Positions 1 to 9,645 of a stretch of 64,000 nucleotides of DNA are shown here, in pieces (position 1 is the stretch's first letter; each line of letters begins with the position of its first letter). This DNA comes from Enchytraeus crypticus (Eukaryota; Annelida; Clitellata; Enchytraeida; Enchytraeidae), in assembly GCA_905160935.1 (NCBI GenBank), contig CAJHZI010000740.1:124001-188000 (forward strand). The letters are read 5' to 3'. The position numbers were made by a program, and so were the translations under genes. The notes beneath the pieces are model-generated. The model did not search any database. It saw nothing but the letters and a program-made list of their open reading frames with translations, and was not told the DNA's origin.

Positions 1-2
1 TT

Positions 3-1147
3 CAAGAATGGAATTTGAATGATGGCATGCGCTTTAAGTCATTCGACACGACTGTGAGCAACACAGGATTGAAAAGTGGGGCTTGTATGCTCTTCGAACA
101 GAAGCTTGGCCGCAGTCTTGTCAGTTTTCCATGTAGACATCATGTGATGGAGTTAATAATCGCAAACGTTTTTGATTCGATTATAGAGACATCAAGCGGA
201 CCAAAAATTAAACTCTTTCAGAGATTTGCAGACTTCTGGACTTCCACTGATAGGTTTTGCATGAGTTTGAAAGCAGAGTAACCGATCATCACATCGTGGA
301 AGCTGTCTCAGTTGCAACCTCATGATGACCATAGAGAGCTTCTTCAGCTGTCTCAACTCTTTCTTGGAGCTGAAAGTTTGGGAGATGCTACTATTCATCA
401 ACCTGGTTCTGTACATCGGGCAAGGTGGATGTCCAAGCTGATATACTTTCTAAAGATTTTTCTCTGCCGATCTCAATTTAAGCTGACAGAGAGAGAACTA
501 ATAGGACTTCGTCGGTTCAACGTTTTTGTGATCAAGGTGTATTTGAAAGCATGGTTTACCTGCCAATGTCCAACATCAGCTCCACTCAACGACCTGTCTC
601 TGGTCAGAGACATAGAGACATGCAAGACATTGGATGAATCTGTTGCATCGGCAACAATGAAGAGTTTCTCCAACCATCTGTGGATCTAAATGAGACTCTG
701 ACTGGATTGGCTTTTTTAAGCAGATGTTACGGTTGATGAAAAATTTGACATGATAAGAGCGCTTGAAAGCGAAGGTTCATGTGACTATCCACCACGCAGA
801 ATTATTGCTGACGATAAAACTACCAAGAAAATCTATCTGATTTCGTAACAAGGCACACTAGGAAGCTGTTTATAGTTCTAGATGTGGATCATGATTTTCT
901 AAAAGATCCAAGTACATGGGATAATGGGACACTAATGACGTATACATTAACGCTCGGAGAAGGCAGGTCAATTAAAGGTCGTGAATGACGCTGCTGAGCG
1001 CGTCGTTGAGCTTTGTCAATCATTCAAAGGAGTGCTTACTAGCCAAGAAGAACAGAAACAGTTCCTTTTACAGATTGTGGAGAATCATAGATTGCATTAT
1101 CCTGAATCAAACAAGTCAGCGGTCGTCAAGAACACTTTTAATCATTG
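3..1147 (+). pseudogene. Decayed transposase-like gene, 5' truncated by the window
   Basis: Broken reading frames line up as one protein. The first block (3-281) carries FDTTVSNTG, EQKLGRSL and CRHHVMEL. The second (312-689) carries PHDDHRELLQL, HRARWMSKLIY, FRSQFKLT-like and VYLKAW. Two further blocks follow at about 690-970 and 981-1147 (VNDAAERVVELCQ, ending NTFNH and a stop). From memory, the order FDTTxSNTG / CRHH / HRARWM / NDxAERxV matches a transposase-like family common in Hydra, insects and other invertebrates; I cannot assign its superfamily. Stop codons and several frame changes mean it is dead. The N-terminus lies outside the window. Confidence 0.7.
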
Positions 1148-1324
1148 ACAGTGTTTTCAATAAGTAGGTCACATATTATATCTAGATTCGAGACTGTTGT
1201 GCAACCTCTAAATATGAATGGATTCTCATACAATTTTCTAAATTTAACTTTTGCATAGAAATGAACACATTTAGAGGGTGTGAGCATTAAAAATAACAAC
1301 TTTAGTTTTTATTGTCACCCTAAT

Positions 1325-1327
<3 letters not shown>

Positions 1328-1382
<55 letters not shown>

Positions 1383-1400
1383 TATATATACATGTATACA
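1328..1400. repeat. (TA)n microsatellite
   Basis: Almost pure TA dinucleotide run ending in an imperfect TACATGTATA segment. The roughly 250 bases after it (1400-1660) are single-copy-looking AT-rich sequence with no gene I can recognise. Confidence 0.9.
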
Positions 1401-1867
1401 AGGTGCGCAATAAAAAAAATCCCCCAGCAAAATTGCGATAACTTTCTCTTTCTTTTTGAAATTCCAGGTAACCGTTGAGGAGGAATATTTTTTACAAGCT
1501 CACCGAATTTCTTCGAGATATTTTAAAAGAAACCGGAGTTACCGATGTTTTACGACAAAACTTGATTTCTTTAATTGACAGAATTTTACAATTGACGTTA
1601 GATATTCGTCATTTCGCAATTAGCTTCCGCGCTACAAATTAAACACACAAATGACTTCAAGCTAATGGACTAGTGACGTCCAACAAATGGTCTATTATTT
1701 TGGCTCAGACCAGTTAATAAACCCTGCGAAATCTAAGAAAGGCTTCTGTGTTAGATTTTCTATAGTTGATTCAGATGTACAACCATTGATCGAAATTCTC
1801 AAGCATAAGAATGCTTTAAGGCTGAAGAACGAATGATAATTAAAACGTTACGTACTTATTTTTTATG

Positions 1868-1981
1868 TCTGGGGAGCGATGTCTCGAAAGCGATGTCAGT
1901 GACTGGCGAGCCCAGGATTTGAACCCCCGCACATACTGATCAACAGTCGAGTATCTTACCGACATCGCCACTAGCTCCAGC
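1868..1981 (-). mobile_element. tRNA-derived SINE, family A, copy 1
   Basis: On the minus strand the order is a GGAGCTAGTGGCGATG head, a box-A-like stretch (GCGATGTCGGTAAGATA), a box-B match (GGTTCAAATCC), then a tail with CACTGACATCGCTTTCGAG. The same order occurs at 12383, 15443, 23239 and 36421. The two polymerase III boxes at tRNA-like spacing are the evidence for a tRNA origin. The last part of the tail is degraded in this copy. Confidence 0.7.
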
Positions 1982-2317
1982 ATTAAAGCATATGGAGGTA
2001 CACTATGCAGCCAAACTACCACAATGCGCGTTATAGCAAATTTAACATGGTACGAACAGCTTGATATTCCAGCAAGGATCAATAGTTATATCAATATTAA
2101 CTCAAGTTACAAGATGAATCAATAGTAAACTATTGTGAAATCACTTTAGTAAAATTGTGAATTTCATTTCATAATCTTAGTCATCGTACTTATTCAATGT
2201 GCCCATTCTCGACATTTTATATTATCGTAACTTTCGTAGTAAATCGCGAAATTACTTTTTGGTCGTAATATATGCTACGCAAAACAGCCTTCTAATGTCC
2301 AATTCCTACCTCTCTTT

Positions 2318-2560
2318 TATTGTACTGCCTACTTGCAGGTATATAACGTCTGTATAAAACTCTTCTCTGTCTTCCGCTTTCCTCTTCATGTCCGCATATG
2401 AGTGAGTCTATACATCATCTAACATACCTAATCTCTGCCTGCCTCTGCCTCTATTTCCATCCACTCTACCTTCTATGACCTCTTTTAGTAGACTTTCCCT
2501 TATAGATTTTGTCCTATCCAACTCTTCTTGTTTCTTAATGCATTTTTCAAAAGTCTATTG
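2318..2560 (-). mobile_element. 3' end of a FADD-type LINE, copy 1
   Basis: Read on the minus strand this matches the C-terminal segment of the element at 32510-33400: a block like NRKKSWIGxxLR, a GRPR-like basic block, then a 3' end with the phrase that appears on the plus strand as ACTGCCTACTTGCAGGT. Only the distal end survives, as expected of a 5'-truncated LINE insertion or a relic. Confidence 0.6.
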
Positions 2561-2665
2561 GTACCAACTCTAGAGAGAGGTAGACCACAATTGACGTGGG
2601 ATGCGGTAATTAAGAAGGACATGAAAAATAGGGGATTTACTGATGAAATGGTGTTGGACAGGGTA
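2561..2665 (+). mobile_element. LINE C-terminal fragment, opposite orientation
   Basis: The plus strand encodes LERGRPQLTWDAVIKKDMKN followed by RGFTDEMVLDR, the C-terminal basic block typical of RTE-like or related LINE proteins. It abuts the minus-strand LINE fragment and runs into the GC-rich array at about 2665, so this is a junction of unrelated insertions. Confidence 0.5.
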
Positions 2666-2925
2666 CCCCCCGGGCACCCCCCGGTACCCCCCGGGCACCC
2701 CCTCGGCCACTCCCCAGCCATCCCCCTCCAGCCCTCCCCGGCCAACCCCAGCTAACCCCAGCCACTCCCTGGCACCGCGGGCACCCCAGGCACTCATGGG
2801 CACCCATGGGCACTTCGGGCACCCCCCGGGCATCTCCCGGCACCTCCTGGGTAACCCCGGGCACCATGGGGCCCCCCGGGGGTGCCCCGGGGTGCCACAG
2901 GGTGCCCGGGGTCTGCCCTTGTCTA
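2665..2925. repeat. Degenerate GC-rich tandem array 1
   Basis: C-rich on the plus strand, built from variants of CCCCGGGCACC and CCCCCGGTACC, in sharp contrast to the AT-rich surroundings. All three frames are open because the repeats lack TA-rich words, so the long ORFs here (for example 2570-2968 on the minus strand) are composition artefacts. It lies directly downstream of TATA element copy 1, as array 2 does for copy 2. Confidence 0.8.
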
Positions 2926-3166
2926 CCGCCTCAAGGCGTAAGAGAGCCTTGCGGTACCTTGATACCATCTCAGTGAACTGATGACAATTGTGACTGAAGG
3001 GGTTGTAGTGTGTTTAACGTCAAGGTTCAGAAGCACAAGGCTTCTCTTCAAGACGACTCGACACACTCGAAAGCGCTGATCACTCGCCTTTTATACTGCT
3101 TGTCTCAAAGGCGCCGCGATCACGTGACCGATAACAACTGGTTATGAACCGGTTAAGTACTTACCG
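2890..3166 (-). mobile_element. TATA-containing repeat element, copy 1
   Basis: About 275 bases which, on the minus strand, match 6182-6372 on the plus strand. Conserved blocks in order: an inverted repeat around ACCGGTTCATAACCAGTT, GGTCACGTGATCGC, CAGTATAAAAGGCGAGTGAT, TTGTCATCAG, then ACCGCAAGGCTCTCTTACGC. In this copy an ATG (minus strand, at 2968) opens a frame MVSRYRKALLRLEAVDKG before running into the GC-rich array. It carries about 80 bases between the TATA box and the start that copy 2 lacks. It looks like an LTR, or the 5' promoter end of a retroelement, but I do not recognise the family. Confidence 0.6.
3088..3095 (-). promoter_or_regulatory. TATA box of the repeat element, copy 1
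   Basis: TATAAAAG on the minus strand, conserved exactly with 6255-6262. About 30 bases upstream is a perfect E-box (CACGTG) in GGTCACGTGATC; it is CACATG in the other copy. Further upstream is AACCGGTT, a Grainyhead-type half-palindrome, inside the inverted repeat. Confidence 0.55.
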
Positions 3167-3657
3167 CTTTTTAGAATATTTGAAAAGCATAACATGCTGT
3201 ACTGTCAATACATGGAATGGTGCTTTTTAGTTGTTGATTTATTATATGAATATCATAGGTTTAAATTCTTGTGTAAATTAATAATATTTATATAATATTA
3301 ATAAATAATAATATAAATATATTATTAATATTAATAATATTAATATAATTATTGCTTGGTCGCTTCTTACAACAATTGCCGTTTATGGTTGGTCCACTAT
3401 ACATTTACTCGGACTCAACACAAGAATTAGGCACTCAGACACGCAAAATATATTGTAGCCATGCGATCTTTAACGAACAAAACAAAACATAACTTGCGAT
3501 ACACATTTTCACACAAAACGAATCATTTTCAATTGATTACATAGATACGAAATATCTCATATTTTCAGATCAAATATTAGAAGAAATAAAAAGCGTTCAG
3601 TATAATTTCTATATTTAACAAAAAACCGTCTATGTATAAATATTATTTTTATTTTTA
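3167..3657. other. AT-rich spacer, nothing recognised
   Basis: Runs of TAATATTAATAA type and no open frame, RNA gene or repeat family that I can name. Confidence 0.5.
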
Positions 3658-4266
3658 TTAAACGTTGCTGATCGCAGCAGCGGGTGACATTGCCCTGAAT
3701 CCACAACTTTTGGCTCCAGCAGCGCCCGTCTCCACTTCATCTGTTATCGATTCACCACGACGGTGACTCCCCTGAACAGGCGTTGATGAGGCAGTTTTGA
3801 GAACTCTGCTGGGAGAACCGCTTTTAGAAGTCATCGACCCTGAAATCTGGATAGCTGTTCCCAGAGAATTTTGGGAGCGAGTATCCGCCTGATTAGAACT
3901 CTGATTTTTAAAACCCGATGAGCTCTGCCTCTCCGCCTCAGCCTGCCCTGAGGCCAACATCTGGTTCAGCCTTTGACCCTGGTGCTGTGGCCCTGGTGAG
4001 AGGGACCCCTGGGAGACAGAGGCCATTCTAGCCTCGAGTTTCTTATTTTTCTCGCTGATGGTCAGCGCAGAAAACTCTTGTGGACCTATCTCAGGCTCTA
4101 TGGACGCACTCGAGGAAGAGGAGGGGGGTATTGAGAGGCAGTGACGTAGGACGCATCTCTTCTCTTTTAGACGGGCTGTGTTCAACCCGTTGACGATCAC
4201 CCTAGTGCTCACGTGCTGCCCCAGTGCCCGCTTGTCACCAGTTGGCACCTGAGGCTGAGGCTTGTA
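3658..4266 (-). pseudogene. C-terminal piece of the long retroelement extension, truncated copy
   Basis: About 200 codons with no stop, ending SPAAAISNV and a stop. Base by base it closely matches 58330-58918 on the plus strand. Shared landmarks: VPTGDKRAL, QHVSTRVIVNGLNTARLKEK, a serine run, EPEIxPxEFS, LNQMLASGQAEAERQ, GTAIQISG and SGSPSRVL. Here the serine block is continuous, whereas the 58 kb copy has a stop and a frameshift. Homology stops abruptly at 4266 (5' truncation), and the end is followed by an A-rich TAATAAAAATAAAAA tail, as expected from target-primed reverse transcription. The translated sequence looks disordered (S, Q, P-rich). Function unknown. Confidence 0.65.
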
Positions 4267-4470
4267 GCCATTAGTATAAGCATTATTTTAGTTTTAGTTT
4301 TTATTATTTTTATTGTTTTACTCCTATTATTTACTATTTTTATCATTTGTATTTTAATTTTAAGTATTTTTATTAATGTTATCATTAATATTATTATCTC
4401 TCTGTCTCTTAGTGGACAGCCTGCAGGTAGGTTCATGCCATAAAACGCCATTATTATAATTATAGCACAC
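4267..4470. other. T-rich low-complexity block
   Basis: TTTTTATTATTTTTATT-like sequence on the plus strand. The apparent minus-strand ORF of isoleucine and lysine is a composition artefact. It sits at the 5' truncation point of the retroelement copy. Confidence 0.5.
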
Positions 4471-4751
4471 ATATTTCTTATAAATAAAATATAATTTATA
4501 AATTTAATTTAATTATCTTTCTAGTTTTTAAACATTCTATGTTTATTTATTATGAGAGATCTAATGAGCGATGAAACGTAAATCGTTAATTACCATCAGC
4601 TTCATCAGCTCTCATTCAGATTCCGTATGTGAATAACATTTGTTATTTCGATCTACTTACAACGAAATAATATATATTCTTTAGATCTAACGCAACGAAA
4701 TATATGACTTTCTAGCTACAATTTATATGAGCAAATTGATCGTTTCTCTCT

Positions 4752-4992
4752 GCCTACTGTTTTGCTATTAGCAGGTCCAAATTACATATTCATACTTTAA
4801 ATCTGTTTTCACGCTCAGTAAAGATCAATCCATAGATCAACAAGTTACTCTCTTCGCAAATGAAATGTCATATTCATACCTTATGTAATCTATACACGGT
4901 TGACTATAGACAGGGATACTACGGATTCTGCAGTGGTTTTCCGTTACCTTCCTCGCTTTTTTTGTTAGTCGCCTCCTAAGACACGTTCAGTT
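4752..4992 (-). repeat. Interspersed repeat family B, copy 1
   Basis: Shares with 29925-30285 and 42995-43175 the order: CTACTG..AGCAGGT, TTCATACT.., TTTCACGCTC, CCATAGATCAACAAGTTA, a CTTCGCAAA stretch, TATGTAATCTATA, then GTGGTTTTCCGTTACCTTCC. On the other strand the same family reads AGGCAACGGGAAACC and AGGCTACA. Probably a SINE or other non-autonomous element of about 200-250 bases. Confidence 0.6.
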
Positions 4993-4999
4993 ACCGACT

Positions 5000-5840
5000 A
5001 GTGTCAGTGTTCAATTTTCCGGACACAACACTGGAAAACACATGTTATATGAAGTACTTTAAAAACTGCCAATGTTAGGCCTATTTGTAATCAATGCTAT
5101 ACACGGTTGACACGAAAATTTTGAGTCAGTAACCTACCGCCTAATTAATTCTACAATTTCTTAATCTGTGTACCTCGCTTATTACTTACATGTATTTCAC
5201 GTTGGATCTCATTTCTATTTACATTATTTACTATAACACACCTGAAGGGTCTAATATAATCCTCTACTGTGACAGCTCCAGCAGGGCGTAAATAAGAACA
5301 CGAATACAAATTTTCACAATCAGGAATCATATCAGGTTCTCTCGTTTTGTAAATAAATGTTCATCATCTGCCAGCATATAGCACGTTATTAGTACGGCTG
5401 ACCCATAGATAGGTCCGTATAGAATTCTTTATTCTATGGGCTGACCCAGTTATCTGATCTGTTAGGCACCATGTTGTAGCTCATTGTGGAGTGTGGAACC
5501 GGTTCAAGTCCATTGCCCTTCGTGTCATTGTACTATATTCGAGACAGGTAACTAATGTTCAATTCAGATATTGATTCTTTGCTATTTGATTTTTAATGTA
5601 TTTTTGTTATAACTATCTGTGATTATCTAATAGGAAATATTATCTGCAGTAAGGAATATATTATATATTTGTTTTAGTCAGTTAATGCTAAACTACGTTG
5701 TGCCTTTTATTTTTTTTTCTAATTTTGTCCCATTTAAGATACTTAGTTGATTAAAGACATCCCAGAACTTTAAGTACAATATTAGTCTACAATTACATTA
5801 CATAATATTATTTTTACTAATACTATTAGTAGGTAGGGTA
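5000..5840. other. AT-rich spacer with weak repeat traces
   Basis: No gene. A box-B match GGTTCAAGTCC at about 5500 lies about 40 bases after a tRNA-like GTTGTAGCTCATT, so a worn tRNA-derived SINE is possible between about 5455 and 5530. A family-B word (TATACACGGTTGAC) recurs at 4900 and 5100. Confidence 0.35.
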
Positions 5841-5844
5841 TGTA

Positions 5845-5960
5845 TTGTGTATCATTTTTGATGACCTTGTGATCGTATGCATTGCTTCAATAAACATCGT
5901 TCTCTCTATCTCCGTTTCTCTGTTTCTCTCTCTCTCTCTGTTTCTCCCTCTCTCTCTCTA
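5845..5960 (+). repeat. Repeat end with AATAAA and (CT)n, copy 1
   Basis: GATGACCTTGTG..GTATGCATTGCTTCAATAAACATCGTTCTCTCT also occurs at 42376-42445 (GATGACCTTGTGCATG..CTTCAATAAACATAGTTCTCTCT). It looks like the 3' end of a dispersed element whose polyadenylation signal runs into a CT microsatellite. Confidence 0.5.
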
Positions 5961-6181
5961 TTTTTGTTACTAAAATATTATTAAATATATGACTCTTATG
6001 TTTACTAATATCAGTAAGATTACCGGATCAAAATGTTTCTCACTATGGTGCTCTCGAGAGATTTCGGAGGTGAACTGTAAAAATATGTACCTTGGATCTG
6101 CCTCTCTACTGAATACTCGAAAGAGTGCCTAATTGACAATCCTTATCCATTTCAATACTAGGACACCATGAGTTCAGATTG

Positions 6182-6372
6182 AGCGGTTAAAACGTAACTG
6201 GTTCATAACCAGTTGTGATCGGTCACATGATCGCTGCGCCTCTGAGGCCGGCAGTATAAAAGGCGAGTGATCCGCGCTTCAGCCACACTTGTCATCAGTT
6301 TATTGAGACGGTAAGAGGGGACCGCAAGGCTCTCTTACGCCTTGAGGCGGTGGACAAGGGCTGACCACGGTC
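6182..6372 (+). mobile_element. TATA-containing repeat element, copy 2
   Basis: Plus-strand counterpart of 2890-3166. The palindrome AACTGGTTCATAACCAGTT is perfect here, the E-box is changed to CACATG, and CAGTATAAAAGGCGAGTGAT is identical. The would-be start codon is ACG (6306), and the frame meets TGA within 20 codons, so this copy is not coding. Array 2 follows after about 100 bases. The two copies face each other about 3 kb apart. Confidence 0.6.
6255..6262 (+). promoter_or_regulatory. TATA box of the repeat element, copy 2
   Basis: TATAAAAG in the same surroundings as the copy at 3088-3095. Retention of the box while neighbouring bases have changed supports a promoter role for the ancestral element, not current activity. 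Confidence 0.5.
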
Positions 6373-6471
6373 AGTCCTGTCTTTGCCTGACCGTCGACCT
6401 CCAGACGTTCTCGTCCGAGATTGGTGGTACGAGCTTCGGCTCGTTAAATAGGGAAAATTCATCAAGGGCCC

Positions 6472-6790
6472 CACCCACCGGGGGTTGACGGGTACCCCCA
6501 CCGGGGGTCGACGGGTACCCCCACCGGGGGTCGACGGGTACCCCCACCGGGGGTCGACGGGTACCCCCACCGGGGGTTGACGGGTACCCCCACCGGAGGT
6601 TGCCGGGTACCCCCACCGGGGGTTGACGGGTACCCCCACCGGGGGTTGACGGGTACCCCCACCGGGGGTTGACGGGTACCCCCACCGGGGGTTGACGGGT
6701 ACCCCCACCGGGGGTTGACGGGTACCCCCCCCGGGGGTTGACGGGTACCCCCCCCGGGGGTTGACGGGTACCCCCCCCCCGGGGGTTGCG
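6472..6790. repeat. 23-bp GC-rich minisatellite, about 14 units (array 2)
   Basis: Unit GGGGGTTGACGGGTACCCCCACC-like, 23 bases by spacing of the G5 blocks at 6480, 6503 and 6526. Each unit contains GGGTACCC (self-complementary) and some carry GTCGAC. Since 23 is not a multiple of three, each frame cycles through the same words (GVPVNPRWGYPSTPGGGTRQ), which explains three overlapping long ORFs that are not genes. Units toward 6720-6790 have lost the A and become pure C runs, and a GGCGGGGGCG stretch follows to about 6865. Confidence 0.9.
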
Positions 6791-7097
6791 GCCGAGGGTG
6801 GGCGAGTACTCGCCCACCCTCGGCGGGGGCGGGTATCCGGGCGGGGGCGAGTATCCACCCGGGGAAAACCGAATGATCTTCATGATGACTATGATATTAA
6901 TCGCGAGATAATTAATTTATTCTATATCGTGCTAATGTACTTAAAAGAAAATGTTGCCTATCCTCAATTTCTGTTAATTAAAATTATTTAACTCTCCTGT
7001 CACACATTGTGACTTGGACTCTATCCCAACCTCTCTTTTAAAGATGTGTATTCATATACTTGCTCCTGTATTAATATTGATTGTTAATCAATATAAT

Positions 7098-7134
7098 TTC
7101 TCTCTCTCTCTTCCTCTCCCTCTCTCTCTCTCTC

Positions 7135-7173
<39 letters not shown>
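7098..7173. repeat. (CT)n microsatellite inside the LINE
   Basis: Lies exactly where the related copy at about 62985 encodes NLSLSTG with a short CT run (CTCTCTCTCTACCGG on the coding strand). Here that run has grown to about 75 bases. Confidence 0.8.
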
Positions 7174-7175
<2 letters not shown>

Positions 7176-8329
7176 ACCGGTTAAATTCTTCCTTTGGCTG
7201 TCAAGCTTGCAATTATTGCTTAAAAAGCCCACACTGGATAAGGAATCATTGTCTAATTTCAGGCCTATAGGGCCTATCTAATCTGTCATACATATCTAAA
7301 CTCACTGAAAGAATAGTTCTTCAGAGGCTCTCTACTCATCTCTCTTGCAATTATCTATTTAATATGCATCAAGCTGCTTATAGTAGACATCGTTTAACTG
7401 AACTGTGCTTCCATCTGTTTGCAATTCTATTATTAATGCCATGTGCATGCAACGCTTAACTGGATTATGTGTGCTTGAACTTTCGGCCGCTTTTGATACC
7501 ATTGATCGCAATATTCTACTGGAATATCTTTCTTACGAGTTTGGTATTCGTGTAATTGTTCTTGATTGGTTTTCCTCCTATATGATGGATAGTTCATTTA
7601 GTGTGAAAGTGATGGAGTACATCTCGAGATCTTAGACTTCCACTTAAAGTATGGTGTGCCTCAAGGCCCCTTTCTTGGTCCTATCCTCCTCAACCTCTAT
7701 ACAACACCCTTAAGCTCTTTGATCTCTTCTCATTCTCTTGATCATGAACTATATGCTGATGACACTCAAATGTACACTTGTTCCACCCTTAACTACTATT
7801 CTGATTCGGAAAACCCTCCTGAAACAATCTTTTCAGTCTATTTCCTCTTGGATGTCTGCTAATTTATTGGCACTTAATCCATCAAAGGCTGAATTTTTGT
7901 TGGTTGGGACATCTCAACAGCTTCTGAAGCTGAATTGAAAACTCTTTGGTTAGCTTCGGGTATTAGAATATCACCTTGTTTCTTCTGTGAGAAATCCCGG
8001 TGATCCTTGATAAACACTTAACCTTCCTTGAACACATAACTAAAACTTCACAAGCATGTTTCTTCCATATCCGTGATCTTCGTCGAGTATGTCCATATTT
8101 GTCACGTGAGACAGCTGCTACAATTGGTGCTGCTCTTGTGCAATCGAAGTTGAACTACTGCAATTCCCTGGTTTTAAATCTTCCTGGCTGTGAGATTGAT
8201 CGGTTGTAGTTTGTTCAGAATTGTCTTGAATTGTCCAGAATTGAGCAATTTTTTGTAGTTCCAAGTACTCAAGTGTTACGCAAATTTTAAAGTCTTTGCA
8301 CTGGCTAAAGATTAAGCAATTAAATACTT

Positions 8330-8465
8330 TGGACAGATTTTCTGGATTTTGGAATTTTGCACCGTTTTTAGACTTTCCTTTTGCCTGCCGGCTTTTGTCT
8401 CAATAGTGATCGATGGTGTCATTGATGACTGTAGCACTCTAATTGTTGTTATTATTATTAAAGAG
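8330..8465 (+). mobile_element. Nested 3'-UTR fragment of the same LINE family
   Basis: TTTGGAATTTTGCACCG, TCTCAATAGTG, CACTCTAATTGTTGTTATT and a (TTA)n tail match the reverse complement of 61345-61470, which is the terminal 3'-UTR of that LINE. It sits between codons for WLKIK and (E)RIIYKTA of the host LINE frame, so a very short 5'-truncated copy of the family inserted into a relative. Confidence 0.6.
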
Positions 8466-8930
8466 AGTATCATTTACAAAACAGCTTCGTTAACCTATAA
8501 GACCATACCTGGACAAACTCGTATGTCTCACTTGATTACAGTGATGCCTGCTGTTACTCGGTCTTCTAAATTAATTACCCTTGTGAGACCTAGCTTACCT
8601 TTACGCTCTAAGCTATCTAATCGTTCTTTCCAGCATGCTGCACCGCAGATCTGGAGTTCTCTTCCATCCAATCTTCGGAGATCTTCATTTGAGTCACATC
8701 GGCCTTTGCTTTCCTATGAGCAGTTCCATAGGCAGTTGAAGACCTATCTTTTCCATTTCTCTCTAACTGTCATTATTATTATTATTACTACTATTATTAT
8801 TATTACTACATGTATTATTAAAAGTTATTGTTCTTGTTTCAATGATATAGCCCCGTGGAAAGTTTTTAAATTGGCTGCTCTTAGCCCTATCTTCATACGG
8901 CTATTCGTGCTACATATAATGCGTTAAATT

Positions 8931-9645
8931 ATTTTTTAATTTCCCAAAATATAGTTGTGTCTCTGAAATGTTTTTGTCTGCTAGGTTGCCCGTTATATAG
9001 CCTAACTCTTGTTTTAGTTTGTTAAAAGGTGTTGAGAGTCTAAGATATAAGAATATAATGTGTAAGAGTCCCTTTATTTCTTCCACGTCAAGGTTCTATC
9101 TAAACTGATCACTGTTTTCTGATTAAGTTTTAAATCTTTACATGTTCGGCTACCTAATTCTTCTTCTTTTTTAAATCTTGTTTCTGTCACTCTATCATGT
9201 AATTAATGTAATTAAGTCCATGTAATGTAATTACATGGACTCAGTCTGATATAACCGAATAATGATTATATCAATTTCAATAAGCTTACATAATAATGTT
9301 ACACATTTCGAAAAGCACGCCTTGCTGTATGCATGATTTGTTTTAGTCCCATCTTTTGATGATAATTGTAGAAGTTTGCCTTTTATGTGTATGAATCTGC
9401 GATGGACCGGGATCAGTGGATGATTGTAGAAATGTCTCTTTTGTTCAAAAAGTGATGAAAAATGTTCGAAGAAGTTCTAAGGTTAGACAGATTTGTTTGT
9501 TTACATTTAAAAAGAAATTGTTTACATTTTAAAATAAGGCCTAAAATTTAAAATGAGTTAAATTGCAACGAGAATTAAATAACGTTATATTGAAGTATCA
9601 TTTCTGTAAATATAATTGGTATTAGAATTACTAGTTATTTTTAGT
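8931..9645. other. 5' flank of GTPBP3
   Basis: AT-rich, no repeat that I can name apart from a small perfect hairpin at about 9210-9240 (AGTCCATGTAA...TTACATGGACT). The GTPBP3 promoter and 5'-UTR should lie here, but I see no TATA box or other decisive element. Confidence 0.4.

Larger units (their letters stand above)
7008..8930 (+). pseudogene. CR1/L2-like LINE reverse transcriptase, broken (copy 1)
   Basis: Frames in several phases give, in order, DSIPTSLLKMCIHILAPV, a (CT)n-interrupted block, LERIVLQRLSTHLS-like, LELSAAFDTIDRNILLEYL, VLDWFSSYM, VPQG-like, YADDTQ (catalytic motif at about 7767), and SRETAATIGAALVQSKLNYCN. After a nested insertion it resumes as SIIYKTASLTYKTIPGQT and ends RSFQHAAPQIWSSLPS. 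The order matches the better copy at 61365-63036 on the minus strand. Multiple frameshifts, stops, a microsatellite expansion and the insertion make it inactive. It ends in a (TTA)-rich tail (8770-8815) typical of this clade. Confidence 0.85.

Noticed and set aside
1400-1660. Possible one-sided mariner-type end (AAGGTGCGCAATAAAAAAAA) beside a TA array
   Set aside because: No matching inverted end was found and there is no coding remnant.
2500-2981. Several long ORFs on both strands around the GC-rich block
   Set aside because: Composition-driven; GC-rich repeats lack stop codons. Only the short LERGRPQLTWD block and the MVSRYRKALLRL start have any support.
6295-6883. Overlapping 187-, 170- and 66-codon minus-strand ORFs rich in Pro and Gly
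   Set aside because: They are three readings of one 23-bp tandem repeat; every frame is open and there is no sequence outside the repeat that looks like protein.
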